A DNA stretch of 64,000 bases from Alistipes sp. (GTDB taxonomy: Bacteria > Bacteroidota > Bacteroidia > Bacteroidales > Rikenellaceae). The stretch covers positions 78,716 to 142,715 of the forward strand of contig JAFYQI010000012.1 of the NCBI GenBank assembly GCA_017547175.1, given 5' to 3'. Shown piece by piece: positions 19,331 through 28,027 of the stretch; within the stretch, counting starts at the first letter, position 1; every line of letters begins with the position of its first letter. The notes below the pieces were generated by a model. The model worked only from the letters and a program-made list of their open reading frames with translations, was not told the DNA's origin and ran no database searches. Made by a program: the position numbers and the translations under genes.

Positions 19331-19443
19331 AACCCTATCTGACACGAAACAAAACCATCGGCAAAATCGTATTAATAAAAAGCGCTAAAGCAGGTATTGT
19401 GATAGCGATTTTGCAATTGTTTAACACCCTTTTTTGATGCGTT

Positions 19444-19620
19444 ATGAAGAAGCTTCTGAACCATCCGCTTTTGCTGGAGTTTGTGACTGCCCTGGCGATC
19501 ATTCTCTTGATGATTATGGAATTTCCGACCAAGTTGAGCTGCTATCTTTTGGGGGTCTTGCTTGTCGCCTATGTGGCGCGCATTCTGGGTTACTGCCTGC
19601 ATAAGAAACCCAAAGCATAA
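19444..19620 (+). CDS. Small two-segment membrane protein, unknown
   Basis: A 58-residue frame from the ATG at 19444 to TAA at 19620. It starts MKKLLNHPLLLEFVTALAII, has one hydrophobic helix at about residues 13-26 (VTALAIILLMIM) and a second at 33-50 (CYLLGVLLVAYVARILGYC), and ends in the basic tail LHKKPKA. The composition and lysine-rich ends are typical of real small membrane proteins. A strong terminator follows 25 bases later, which supports transcription. No family recognised. Confidence 0.6.
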   Translation: MKKLLNHPLLLEFVTALAIILLMIMEFPTKLSCYLLGVLLVAYVARILGYCLHKKPKA

Positions 19621-19644
19621 AGCGTGCATACTTATATATAATAT

Positions 19645-19679
19645 AAAGAGGTCGCTCCCGTAATGGAAGCGACCTCTTT
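19645..19679. terminator. Bidirectional terminator
   Basis: Stem AAAGAGGTCGCT / AGCGACCTCTTT (12 bases) with a loop of 11. T runs exist in both directions. It serves the 58-residue gene on plus and the acyl-CoA synthetase (stop at 19698) on minus. Confidence 0.8.
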
Positions 19680-19697
19680 TTGGGTTGTTATTGTGGC

Positions 19698-21608
19698 TTA
19701 GCAGCCCAGCAATTTCTTGATCGAGGTGATGTTCTTCTCGCTTGTGAGCTTTTTGCCCTCGGCCGTGTAGAGGTCATCAATGCGATCCTTGAAGTAGGTC
19801 TCCACCTTATTGCGGACGATCTTCATGGTCGAGTTCACCAGGCCGTTCTTCTCGGTGAAGGCCTCGTCAACGATAGCCAATGCGCCCGGCAACCAACGGT
19901 GCGGGAACTCATCGCCATAGATGCCACCCTTGCGGTACTTGTCAATCTCAGCGCCAATAAGCTTAGCAGCGGCCTCAGCCTGCTCGGCAGCGGGCAGCTC
20001 CTTCACCTCACGCTTCAGGGCATCCTTGTTCGGCACGATGACGGCCGTCGTGTAGGGACACTGATTATTGTAGAGGATGATCTGGTCAATCAGGGGCGAC
20101 TTATCGACGATAGCCTCCTCCATACCCTCGGGGCTGTACTTCTCGCCGTCGCTCGAGATCAGAAGGCTCTTGAAACGGCCCAATACATAGAGGAAGCCGT
20201 CCTTGCCCATGTATCCCATATCGCCCGTGTAGAGCCAGCCGTCGCGTACCGTGTCGGCCGTCGAATCGGGATTCTTCCAGTAGCCTGCCATCACGTTCTC
20301 GCCGTAGATGACAATCTCACCCTTCTCGCCTACCGGCAGGTCGTTGCCATCAGCATCCTTAATCTTGAGGTCAATACCCTCGAGTACTTTACCCGACGAA
20401 CCGAAACGGCAGCATTTGGGCCACGGTGAGTTAGCCGAGATGATGGGCGTAGCCTCCGAAAGACCGTAGCCCTGGAACATCGGAATACCGATGGCGTAGA
20501 AGAAGCGCTGCAGCTCCGAGTCGAGCAGTGCGCCACCACCTACGAAGAAGCGCAGCTCACCACCAAAGGCCTCGCGTACCTTCGAGAAGAGGATCTTATC
20601 GAAAGCCCATACGGCCGGCTTGAGGATAAAGCGCCAGCCACGGCCCTTCGTGTAGGCGTCCTGGTTGTAGCAATAGGCCGTCTTGAGGGCCAATTTGAAG
20701 AGCTTCTCAGTCGTAGCACCCTTGGCGCGGATAGAGCTCTCAATGTTCTTGCGGAAGTTCTTGGCCAAGGCAGGAACCGACAACAGGAAATGAGGCTTCA
20801 CCTCGCGGATATTGAGCGGTACGTTGCGCAGCGTTTCCATAGGCGTAGCACCTACCTGGGTTGTAGCAACAGCAGCACCACGGGCAATCATGATGTAGAA
20901 ACCGGCTACGTGGGCAAAGCAGTGGTCCAAAGGCAGAATGATCAGCGTGCGCCAACCATCGGGAATAGTGATGCGCGTCAGAGCCTGCTCGACATTCGAG
21001 GTGTAGTTGCGGTGCGTGAGCACAACACCCTTCGGGTCTGCCGTCGTACCCGACGTGTAGGTAATCGTAGCGTAGTCGTCGTTCTGGATAGCCTGGCTTA
21101 CGGACAACAACTTCTCCTTACCTGTCTTGAGCCATTCGCGACCTTTCTCCATCACCTCCGACAGAAGTACTTCGCCCTCTTGCTCAGCCTTCGCCTTCGA
21201 GCCCATGATGATCACGTTCTTCAGCAGGGGCAGGCGGTCGCGGATGACGCGAATCTTGTGGATCTGCGTCGGCGATACGAAGATGGTTGAAACCTCTGCA
21301 TGCCAGAGACGAAAATAGAGGTCGTTAGCCTCTTCCAATTTAATCGAGAGGGGGACGCTGATACCACCAGCATACAGCAGACCCAGCTCCGAGACAATCC
21401 AATCGTTGCAACCTTCCGAGAGAATCGAAATTCGCTCTTTGGGTTCAATGCCCATTGCCATCAAACCGCCACCAATGGCCAAAGCCTGCTCGTGGGCCTC
21501 GGCATAGGTCGTAGGCTCGAACTTTGTGGTTTTCTTCTCCAAGAGGAAGGTGTTGTTACCATATTTGGCAACGGACTCCTCAAAGAGGTCAATGAGTGTT
21601 TTCTTCAT
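19698..21608 (-). CDS. Long-chain fatty acid-CoA ligase (AMP-forming)
   Basis: 636 residues. Activates fatty acids to acyl-CoA through an acyl-adenylate. ANL-family motifs visible are the P-loop YTSGTTADPKGVV (about residue 190), QGYGLSEATPIIS, GWLYTGDMGYMGKDGFLYVLGR and KSLLISSDGEKYSPEGME (hinge and C-terminal motif). The length fits the long-chain FadD/FACS group found in Bacteroidetes. It is 33 bases downstream of lepA, so probably the second gene of that operon. Confidence 0.93.
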   Translation of the reverse strand: MKKTLIDLFEESVAKYGNNTFLLEKKTTKFEPTTYAEAHEQALAIGGGLMAMGIEPKERISILSEGCNDWIVSELGLLYAGGISVPLSIKLEEANDLYFRLWHAEVSTIFVSPTQIHKIRVIRDRLPLLKNVIIMGSKAKAEQEGEVLLSEVMEKGREWLKTGKEKLLSVSQAIQNDDYATITYTSGTTADPKGVVLTHRNYTSNVEQALTRITIPDGWRTLIILPLDHCFAHVAGFYIMIARGAAVATTQVGATPMETLRNVPLNIREVKPHFLLSVPALAKNFRKNIESSIRAKGATTEKLFKLALKTAYCYNQDAYTKGRGWRFILKPAVWAFDKILFSKVREAFGGELRFFVGGGALLDSELQRFFYAIGIPMFQGYGLSEATPIISANSPWPKCCRFGSSGKVLEGIDLKIKDADGNDLPVGEKGEIVIYGENVMAGYWKNPDSTADTVRDGWLYTGDMGYMGKDGFLYVLGRFKSLLISSDGEKYSPEGMEEAIVDKSPLIDQIILYNNQCPYTTAVIVPNKDALKREVKELPAAEQAEAAAKLIGAEIDKYRKGGIYGDEFPHRWLPGALAIVDEAFTEKNGLVNSTMKIVRNKVETYFKDRIDDLYTAEGKKLTSEKNITSIKKLLGC

Positions 21609-21641
21609 AGTTTTGCTATAAGTTTTTTGGTTTGGTTTGGT

Positions 21642-23432
21642 TTAGTCCATTTTAAGTACAGCGAGGAAGGCCGACTGCGGCACCTCCACATTACCAATTT
21701 GGCGCATACGCTTCTTACCCTTCTTCTGTTTTTCCAAAAGTTTGCGCTTACGCGAGATGTCGCCACCATAACACTTGGCCGTTACATCCTTACGTACAGC
21801 CTTCACCGTTTCACGTGCAATGATCTTGGCACCGATTGCAGCTTGGATTGCAATATCAAACTGCTGGCGCGGGATCAGCTCCTTGAGCTTCTCGCACATC
21901 TTGCGTCCAAAATCGTAGGCGTGGTCGGCATAGATCAGCGATGAAAGGGCGTCGACCTGCTCGCCATTGAGCAGAATATCGAGTTTGACGAGTTTGCTGG
22001 GCTGGAAGCCTGTGCGGTGGTAGTCGAACGAGGCGTAGCCTTTCGAAATCGACTTCAGCTTGTCGTAGAAGTCGAATACAATCTCCGATAGAGGCATGTC
22101 GAAGTTAACCTCCACACGGTCGGTGGTCAGATAGGTCTGATTCTTGAGCGTACCGCGCTTATCGATACAGAGTTTGATGACGTTGCCGAGGAAGTCGGCC
22201 TTCGTGATGATCTGGGCCTCGATATAGGGTTCCTCGATCTTGGCAATCTTCGTGACTTCGGGCAGTCCCGAGGGGTTGTGTACCTCCAACTCTTGTCCAT
22301 CAGTCGTGGTGATACGGTAGGATACGTTCGGTACGGTCGTAATGACATCCATGTCAAACTCACGATACAGACGCTCCTGGATAATCTCCATGTGCAACAA
22401 GCCAAGGAAACCGCAACGGAAACCAAAGCCAAGTGCCAATGAACTCTCTGGCTCGAAAGTGAGCGATGCATCGTTCAACTGCAATTTCTCGAGCGAGGCA
22501 CGCAGGTCCTCGTATCGGTCGGCTTCAACCGGATAGACTCCGGCAAATACCATCGGTTTTACATCCTCAAAACCTGCGATGCCCTCGGTGCAGGGGTTAG
22601 CAACGGCCGTAATAGTATCACCCACTTTTACATCCGCCGAGGTCTTGATACCCGAGCAGATGTAGCCTACGTCGCCTGTTTTGATCTCTTGACGCGGTGC
22701 CATTTTCAGCTTCAGTACGCCCACCTCATCAGCGTCGTATTCGGAGCCTGTATTGACGAATTTGACCTGCTGGCCTTTGCGGATCGAGCCGTTGAATACG
22801 CGATAATAGGCAATGATGCCGCGGAAGGGGTTGAATACCGAGTCGAAAATCAGTGCCTGCAGCGGAGCCTCAGGATCACCTTGGGGGGCAGGGATACGTG
22901 CCACAATGGCCTCCAAAATATCCTCGACACCTTGGCCTGTTTTTCCCGAAGCCAGCAGAATGTCCTCCTCCTTGCAACCGATCAGATCAACGACCTGATC
23001 CTTCACTTCATCGATCATGGCCGAATCCATGTCTATCTTGTTCAATACGGGGACAATCTCCAAATCGTTGCCGACGGCCAGGTAGAGATTCGAGATAGTT
23101 TGTGCCTGAATACCTTGTGTTGCATCGACGATCAACAACGCACCTTCGCAGGAGGCAATGGCGCGCGAAACCTCGTACGAGAAATCGACGTGTCCCGGGG
23201 TGTCAATCAAGTTCAGTGTATAAGTTTCGCCATCTTTGGCCTTGTATTCCATCTGAATGGCATGGCTCTTAATGGTGATACCCTTTTCGCGTTCGAGCTC
23301 CATGTCGTCGAGTACCTGCGACTGCATTTCGCGTTGACCCAGCGTGTTTGTGAACTCCAAAAGTCGGTCGGCCAACGTGCTCTTGCCGTGGTCGATATGT
23401 GCTATGATGCAAAAATTGCGAATGTTTTTCAT
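21642..23432 (-). CDS. lepA: Translation elongation factor 4 (LepA)
   Basis: 596 residues, the usual LepA length. A ribosome-dependent GTPase linked to back-translocation or initiation quality. GTPase motifs are [15 protein letters not shown] (G1), [12 protein letters not shown] (G3) and NKIDM (G4). The C-terminal LepA-specific domain ends with [27 protein letters not shown], as in other EF-4 proteins. The start at 23432 is the conserved [17 protein letters not shown]. The promoter lies just upstream in a gap shared with lysA. Confidence 0.98.
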   Translation of the reverse strand: MKNIRNFCIIAHIDHGKSTLADRLLEFTNTLGQREMQSQVLDDMELEREKGITIKSHAIQMEYKAKDGETYTLNLIDTPGHVDFSYEVSRAIASCEGALLIVDATQGIQAQTISNLYLAVGNDLEIVPVLNKIDMDSAMIDEVKDQVVDLIGCKEEDILLASGKTGQGVEDILEAIVARIPAPQGDPEAPLQALIFDSVFNPFRGIIAYYRVFNGSIRKGQQVKFVNTGSEYDADEVGVLKLKMAPRQEIKTGDVGYICSGIKTSADVKVGDTITAVANPCTEGIAGFEDVKPMVFAGVYPVEADRYEDLRASLEKLQLNDASLTFEPESSLALGFGFRCGFLGLLHMEIIQERLYREFDMDVITTVPNVSYRITTTDGQELEVHNPSGLPEVTKIAKIEEPYIEAQIITKADFLGNVIKLCIDKRGTLKNQTYLTTDRVEVNFDMPLSEIVFDFYDKLKSISKGYASFDYHRTGFQPSKLVKLDILLNGEQVDALSSLIYADHAYDFGRKMCEKLKELIPRQQFDIAIQAAIGAKIIARETVKAVRKDVTAKCYGGDISRKRKLLEKQKKGKKRMRQIGNVEVPQSAFLAVLKMD

Positions 23433-23455
23433 TCTATTCTATTCGTATATCCGCG

Positions 23456-23486
23456 CAAATATACAACAAAAAAATGAAAAAGCGAA
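23456..23486 (-). promoter_or_regulatory. Promoter of lepA
   Basis: On the minus strand, TTCG (23486-23483), 19 bases, TATATTTG (23463-23456). The -7 box is exact; the -33 element deviates by one base. Confidence 0.55.
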
Positions 23487-23495
23487 GCTTTCTGG

Positions 23496-23527
23496 GTTGC
23501 TCGATTGATTGAAAACGTTTATCTTTG
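23496..23527 (+). promoter_or_regulatory. Promoter of lysA
   Basis: GTTG at 23496-23499, 20 bases, TATCTTTG at 23520-23527. It overlaps the upstream extension of the frame (23509), so the true lysA start is 23560. Confidence 0.7.
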
Positions 23528-23559
23528 CCGCCAACTTACAATTAAACACACATTACATT

Positions 23560-24717
23560 ATGCTTTCACGACAGGTCGCAGCCAAGCTGCGTGCGTATGA
23601 AACGCCCTTTTACCTTTACGATATGGCGCTCTTGCGCCAAACACTTGAGAGTGTTGTTTACGAATCGAAACGTTATGGCTACCACCTTCATTATGCCATC
23701 AAGGCCAATTACGATGATCGAATTTTGCAGGTGATTCGCGAATACGGCCTTGGAATTGACTGTGCCAGTGGTAATGAGCTGCGTAAAGCGATCGAGTCGG
23801 GATTCGACCCCAAAACGATTGTGTATGCCGGCGTGGGCAAGAAAGATAAAGAGTTGAAATATGCCATCGAGCAACAGATTTTGGCTATTAATGTCGAATC
23901 GCTTGAGGAACTTTATCTGCTTGATCGTCTTTCGGGTGAGGCCGGTAAGGTGACAGAGGTTGCTCTGCGTATCAATCCCGATATCGACCCCAAAACGAAC
24001 CATTGCATTGATACGGGTCAGGCTGACAGTAAGTTCGGTATTTCGTATGAGGAAATTTTGGAACATGCCGAGGAGTTGAAACAATTGCAAAACCTCAAGT
24101 TGATTGGTATTCATCTGCACATCGGTTCGCAGATCCGCGAGTTGCACGTTTTTGAGAATATGTGCAACAAGGTCAATGTAATTGTTGAAAATATGGAACG
24201 TCTGGGATTCAACTTCCGATTTGTAGATGTCGGTGGTGGTCTGGGCGTGAATTACGATGTTCCCGAAAACGAGCCGATCCCCAATTTCGCTTCGCTCTTT
24301 GCTATTATCCATAACCACCTTTCGGTGGGCGATCGTGAGGTGCATTTTGAGTTTGGTCGAGCCATTGTCGCTGAATGTGGTGAGTTGATTACGACCGTGC
24401 TCTACAATAAGACGACCGCCACGGGCCGTCGCCTGGTTATTGTGGATGGTTCGATGACCGAGCTGATTCGTCCAGCATTGTATGGCTCCTACCACAATAT
24501 AGAGAATATCACCTCGGAGTCGGAACTGACAACCAAATATACGGTGGTTGGTACGGCTTGCGAATCAACCGATGTGTTCCAGGAAAATGTGAGCTTGAAG
24601 AAGACCAAGCGTGGCGATTTGCTGGCCCTTAAATCAGCCGGTGCATACGGTATGTCCATGGCTTCGCGCTACAACCTGCATGATCTACCCGGAGCCGTTT
24701 ATAGCGACGAACTTTAA
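23560..24717 (+). CDS. lysA: Diaminopimelate decarboxylase
   Basis: 385 residues. The PLP enzyme that decarboxylates meso-diaminopimelate to lysine, the last step of the pathway begun by dapA. The PLP lysine is in HYAIKAN (K48), with the phosphate-binding glycines in FRFVDVGGGLGVNYD. GIHLHIGSQI, FEFGRAIVAECGE and the active-site cysteine in GTACESTDVF follow. The start at 23560 is fixed by the promoter at 23496-23527 covering the earlier in-frame ATG. The EamA transporter follows after 5 bases. Confidence 0.96.
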   Translation: MLSRQVAAKLRAYETPFYLYDMALLRQTLESVVYESKRYGYHLHYAIKANYDDRILQVIREYGLGIDCASGNELRKAIESGFDPKTIVYAGVGKKDKELKYAIEQQILAINVESLEELYLLDRLSGEAGKVTEVALRINPDIDPKTNHCIDTGQADSKFGISYEEILEHAEELKQLQNLKLIGIHLHIGSQIRELHVFENMCNKVNVIVENMERLGFNFRFVDVGGGLGVNYDVPENEPIPNFASLFAIIHNHLSVGDREVHFEFGRAIVAECGELITTVLYNKTTATGRRLVIVDGSMTELIRPALYGSYHNIENITSESELTTKYTVVGTACESTDVFQENVSLKKTKRGDLLALKSAGAYGMSMASRYNLHDLPGAVYSDEL

Positions 24718-24722
24718 TCCAT

Positions 24723-25622
24723 ATGTGGCTCTCTTTAGCCTTTCTTTCAGCCGCTCTGCTAGGTTTGTATGATGCGGCTAAAAAACAATCTCTCACCGGT
24801 AACGCTGTGTTACCTGTGTTGTTGCTCAATACCTTATTCTCTACCCTGTTGTTTGCGCCGATGATTCTTTCGTCGGCACTTGATGCTGCATGGTTTGAGG
24901 GTACCATTTTTGATGCTCCGAAAGGTGATTTTGAATCTCATGTTTTGGTTGCGATAAAGTCTGTTATTGTACTCACTTCGTGGATTTTTGGATACTTCGG
25001 AATTAAGCATCTTCCGCTCACGATCGTAGGGCCTATCAACGCTACACGCCCCGTGATGGTACTGGTTGGTGCACTGCTGTTTTTTGGAGAGAGGCTGAAT
25101 CTATATCAGTGGATCGGTGTATTGTTGGCGCTTGTTTCCTTGTTCCTTTTGAGTCGCTCATCAAAGCGTGAGGGAGTTCATTTCAACCACAATATTTGGA
25201 TTCTCTTTGTAGCCCTTTCGGCTGTTACCGGCGCTTTGAGCGGCCTATACGATAAGTTTATCATGGGACGCTTGGAGCCTGTCTTTGTACAGAGTTGGTA
25301 CAACCTCTATCAATTGCTGATCATGACTGTCGTAGTGTCGTTGTTGTGGTGGCCCAAACGAAAAAGTACTACCCCGTTCCATTGGTCGTGGGCTATTCCG
25401 CTGATTTCAATTTTGCTGTCAGCGGCTGATTTTGCCTATTTTTACGCATTGAGTGAGGCGGATTCGATGATCTCGGTTGTGTCGATGATTCGTCGCGGCT
25501 CGGTAATTATTTCATTCCTATGTGGTGCTATACTCTTTCATGAGCGCAATTTGAAAGCCAAAGCCTTTGACTTGGCGTTGATTCTGCTCGGTATGCTCTT
25601 TCTGTGGATGGGATCAAGATAA
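24723..25622 (+). CDS. EamA/DMT-family transporter
   Basis: 299 residues with about ten hydrophobic helices in two EamA repeats. The first repeat ends with GPINATRPVMVLVGALLFFGERLNLYQWIGVLLALVSLFLLSR and the second with SMIRRGSVIISFLCGAILFHERNLKAKAFDLALILLGMLFLW, the usual position of the (F/H)GE/HER motif. Members export amino acids or other metabolites. It sits 5 bases after lysA in one transcript, so lysine or diaminopimelate export is a reasonable guess but no more. Confidence 0.85.
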   Translation: MWLSLAFLSAALLGLYDAAKKQSLTGNAVLPVLLLNTLFSTLLFAPMILSSALDAAWFEGTIFDAPKGDFESHVLVAIKSVIVLTSWIFGYFGIKHLPLTIVGPINATRPVMVLVGALLFFGERLNLYQWIGVLLALVSLFLLSRSSKREGVHFNHNIWILFVALSAVTGALSGLYDKFIMGRLEPVFVQSWYNLYQLLIMTVVVSLLWWPKRKSTTPFHWSWAIPLISILLSAADFAYFYALSEADSMISVVSMIRRGSVIISFLCGAILFHERNLKAKAFDLALILLGMLFLWMGSR

Positions 25623-25657
25623 GAGTTGAAAGTTGTTTGTGCTTTTATTCGCTCAAC

Positions 25658-25698
25658 AAAAAAGGAGATAGTCTAAACCGATGACTATCTCCTTTTTT
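25658..25698. terminator. Bidirectional terminator between the EamA gene and the serine hydrolase
   Basis: A perfect 16-base inverted repeat (AAAAAAGGAGATAGTC / GACTATCTCCTTTTTT) with a 9-base loop. Confidence 0.9.
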
Positions 25699-25717
25699 TA
25701 ATTGGCTAAGCGAATTT

Positions 25718-27028
25718 CTAATTTTCCACTTGTTTCGGTGTCTCCGTAAAGAGATCAACCGTCTCGGGCCACTCTTTGATTCGCGTTAACGCATTGTCGA
25801 TCATTTGGCCGATACGATTTGTGAAAGATGCGCCACGGTAGCTGGAGGTATTGGTAATAAACGCATAGCTCAAACCATTCGGGCGGCTCTTGATATAGGC
25901 CGAGGTGCCTGACATGGTGCCCGTGCGGGTCATGACACCCCCTTTGGCCTGCATGCGTGCCCAACCATACGGAAAATCACCGGTACGAAGCGGCGTGTTC
26001 ATTTTCGCTATACTCTCTTTGGTTAAAATATCGGGGACTCCCGGTTGACCGTCAATTGAAGCTACAAGTCGAAGCAATTCGGCAGCCGAGCAAACCCAGG
26101 CACCTGCACCCTGCAATCCTTCAATGTTGTGGCCGCCATATTCACGCTCACGCATCAATCCCGAGCCATCGTATGATTCGATTAAATCTTCAGGGGCGTG
26201 ACCATAATAGGTGACTTCGCGGCGATGCTTTTCGTGGCGGAAATTACGTGCAATTTGCATATCGTAACAACCGGCCGGTTCCAATACATGTTTGCGCATA
26301 TAATCCTCATAGGTCATGCCCGAAACCTTTTCAATTACACGCGAAAGCACCAGATAGCCGATATTTGAGTATTGAGCCGAGCCACCCGGATTGTCGCGTA
26401 GACGAAGCCCCAGTTGGAAGGCAATGACCTCATCTTCCGTGAGCTTACGATTGCGTCCCGTCCAACGAATCAGGTCGGCCGAGCGAAACATTGGGTCACC
26501 CATGCGACGACTGAATCCGGAAGTGTGGTTTAAGAGGTGATGCACAGTGATTTTGGGGACACGCTTATCCTTGTAATCGCGGAAAATCGAGTCGTTCAGA
26601 ATCCCGTCGGGGCCAAATACTGTGCTTTCGGTGGAGAGTTTACCCTCTTCGCAAAGCTTCATGATACCGATGGCTGTAATGAGCTTTGAAGCCGATGCGA
26701 TACGCATGATATCGCCCGATTCGAGCTGTTGCTCCTTCGCTGTGTCGGCATATCCAAAACCTTTGGCATAAATCAACTTTTCATGTTGCATGATGGCCAA
26801 CTGAGCACCGCGGATATTGTAGCGTGCCATCCAATTTCGAATGTACCGTTCCATACGCTCGGTCTCCTGAAAATCACAGTAGACGTTGCAGATTGAGTCA
26901 TTGAGTCGATAGATCGGCGCCCCATCGTCAGACAATAGCTCTCCCTCTGTGGTTTGGCAACTGCGAATCGTCAGGGCAATCCCTGTGATCAGCATGGCGA
27001 GCACAATGAAAAGTTTATAGCGTTGCAT
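25718..27028 (-). CDS. Beta-lactamase-fold serine hydrolase, lipoprotein
   Basis: 436 residues with a lipoprotein-like signal (TIRSC, Cys24). The class C / penicillin-binding fold motifs are SASK (S112-K115) and YSN (Y220). The third motif is TRTGTMSGTS instead of KTG or HTG, with an arginine in the basic position. Such proteins include D-aminopeptidases, esterases and PBP4*-type enzymes; most do not give drug resistance. Location is the cell envelope. A TACCTTTG box at 27068-27061 is a possible -7 element 33 bases ahead of the start. Confidence 0.88.
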   Translation of the reverse strand: MQRYKLFIVLAMLITGIALTIRSCQTTEGELLSDDGAPIYRLNDSICNVYCDFQETERMERYIRNWMARYNIRGAQLAIMQHEKLIYAKGFGYADTAKEQQLESGDIMRIASASKLITAIGIMKLCEEGKLSTESTVFGPDGILNDSIFRDYKDKRVPKITVHHLLNHTSGFSRRMGDPMFRSADLIRWTGRNRKLTEDEVIAFQLGLRLRDNPGGSAQYSNIGYLVLSRVIEKVSGMTYEDYMRKHVLEPAGCYDMQIARNFRHEKHRREVTYYGHAPEDLIESYDGSGLMREREYGGHNIEGLQGAGAWVCSAAELLRLVASIDGQPGVPDILTKESIAKMNTPLRTGDFPYGWARMQAKGGVMTRTGTMSGTSAYIKSRPNGLSYAFITNTSSYRGASFTNRIGQMIDNALTRIKEWPETVDLFTETPKQVEN

Positions 27029-27083
27029 CGGTTTGTGGTCAGGTCTGTTGGTTTAGGTGACAAAGGTAGTAATATTTTGTGAA

Positions 27084-27127
27084 AAACGAGGGGCTGTCCT
27101 TCGTATTTGTTGGACAGCCCCTCGTTT
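27084..27127 (-). terminator. Terminator of the NigD-like gene
   Basis: A 16-base inverted repeat (AAACGAGGGGCTGTCC / GGACAGCCCCTCGTTT) with a 12-base loop. On the minus strand it runs into TTTTTC, 20 bases past the stop. Confidence 0.85.
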
Positions 27128-27146
27128 GTGATATGCACTTTGGCCA

Positions 27147-27857
27147 TTAGTTTGCCCACACAAAATTGTGTTGAACGGGGTTGGCGTTGTTGATGCCTTT
27201 AGCCGTTATGCGTACGCCGATCGTGTCGGTCATGTAGGAGGTGAAAGGCGTCATGTCGAAGGTAAAGAATCCGGCACCGATGTTGGTCGTATTTTCCTCA
27301 GCTGCTGATGCTCCGTGTGCGAGCGTCAAGTTGAGATAACCGTTCTTAACAGGCTCATCCTCATCAAGTACAAGCGTAAATTCATGCTCCGAAAGCTTGC
27401 CGTCGGTAGCGGTAAACATCATAGCCATGTCAAGTACAGTTCGGGTTACGTGTACCAAGTAATACTCACTGCCATTGTTGTAGATGTCAACGCTGAGCTG
27501 ACCATAGTCCAACTCCTCGCCGGCAGCCATTACAGCCGTCTCGGCACGATCGAAGTGGATGTAGCCATGGAGCTTGATATGGTTGCTCTTCTGTCCGTCG
27601 CCCATCTCCATTGACGTGTAGTAGATAAGTGCACGCTGACCGTAGGTCGGCATGTAGGGACGGTTGGCAGCGGGAAGTCCCGAGTCATCGGCTACAATGA
27701 GCTGCTGATTTGAGTCGGTCATCAAAGTTACGGGCATGGTCGATACAACCGTACCATAGGCAACATCGGTTGCGTAGTCACCCGGATCGGTGCTGTCGCA
27801 CGATGTGAACGAAAGCATGGCAGCAAGTGCCAGCATCAGAAATGCAATTTTCTTCAT
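27147..27857 (-). CDS. NigD-like lipoprotein
   Basis: 236 residues with a lipoprotein signal (MLSFTSC, Cys20). Two beta-rich domains follow, with RALIYYTSMEMGDGQKSNHIKLHGY in the first half and LNLTLAHGASAAEENTTN...GFFTFDMTPF in the second. This is the NigD-like architecture named after the nig locus of Porphyromonas. The role of the family is not established. It is a single gene with its own terminator; TACCTTTG at 27929-27922 may be its -7 box. Confidence 0.72.
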   Translation of the reverse strand: MKKIAFLMLALAAMLSFTSCDSTDPGDYATDVAYGTVVSTMPVTLMTDSNQQLIVADDSGLPAANRPYMPTYGQRALIYYTSMEMGDGQKSNHIKLHGYIHFDRAETAVMAAGEELDYGQLSVDIYNNGSEYYLVHVTRTVLDMAMMFTATDGKLSEHEFTLVLDEDEPVKNGYLNLTLAHGASAAEENTTNIGAGFFTFDMTPFTSYMTDTIGVRITAKGINNANPVQHNFVWAN

Positions 27858-27983
27858 TGTGTTCTTATTCTTTTTAAGTTATCTGCAAGTTCTAAACGGC
27901 AAAAAAGCCGAAAATCGCACGCAAAGGTAAGAAAAAATATCGGATTTTATGCTTTATCGGGACGTGATGGGCAAAAGATGATG

Positions 27984-28008
27984 CAGGGATGGCACTCGGC
28001 CACCCCTG
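27984..28008 (-). terminator. Possible terminator of trpB2
   Basis: CAGGGATGGC-ACTCG-GCCACCCCTG with one mismatch, 19 bases past the trpB2 stop on the minus strand. The following T tract is short. Confidence 0.45.
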
Positions 28009-28027
28009 TTTATCACGTGTATTGCGC

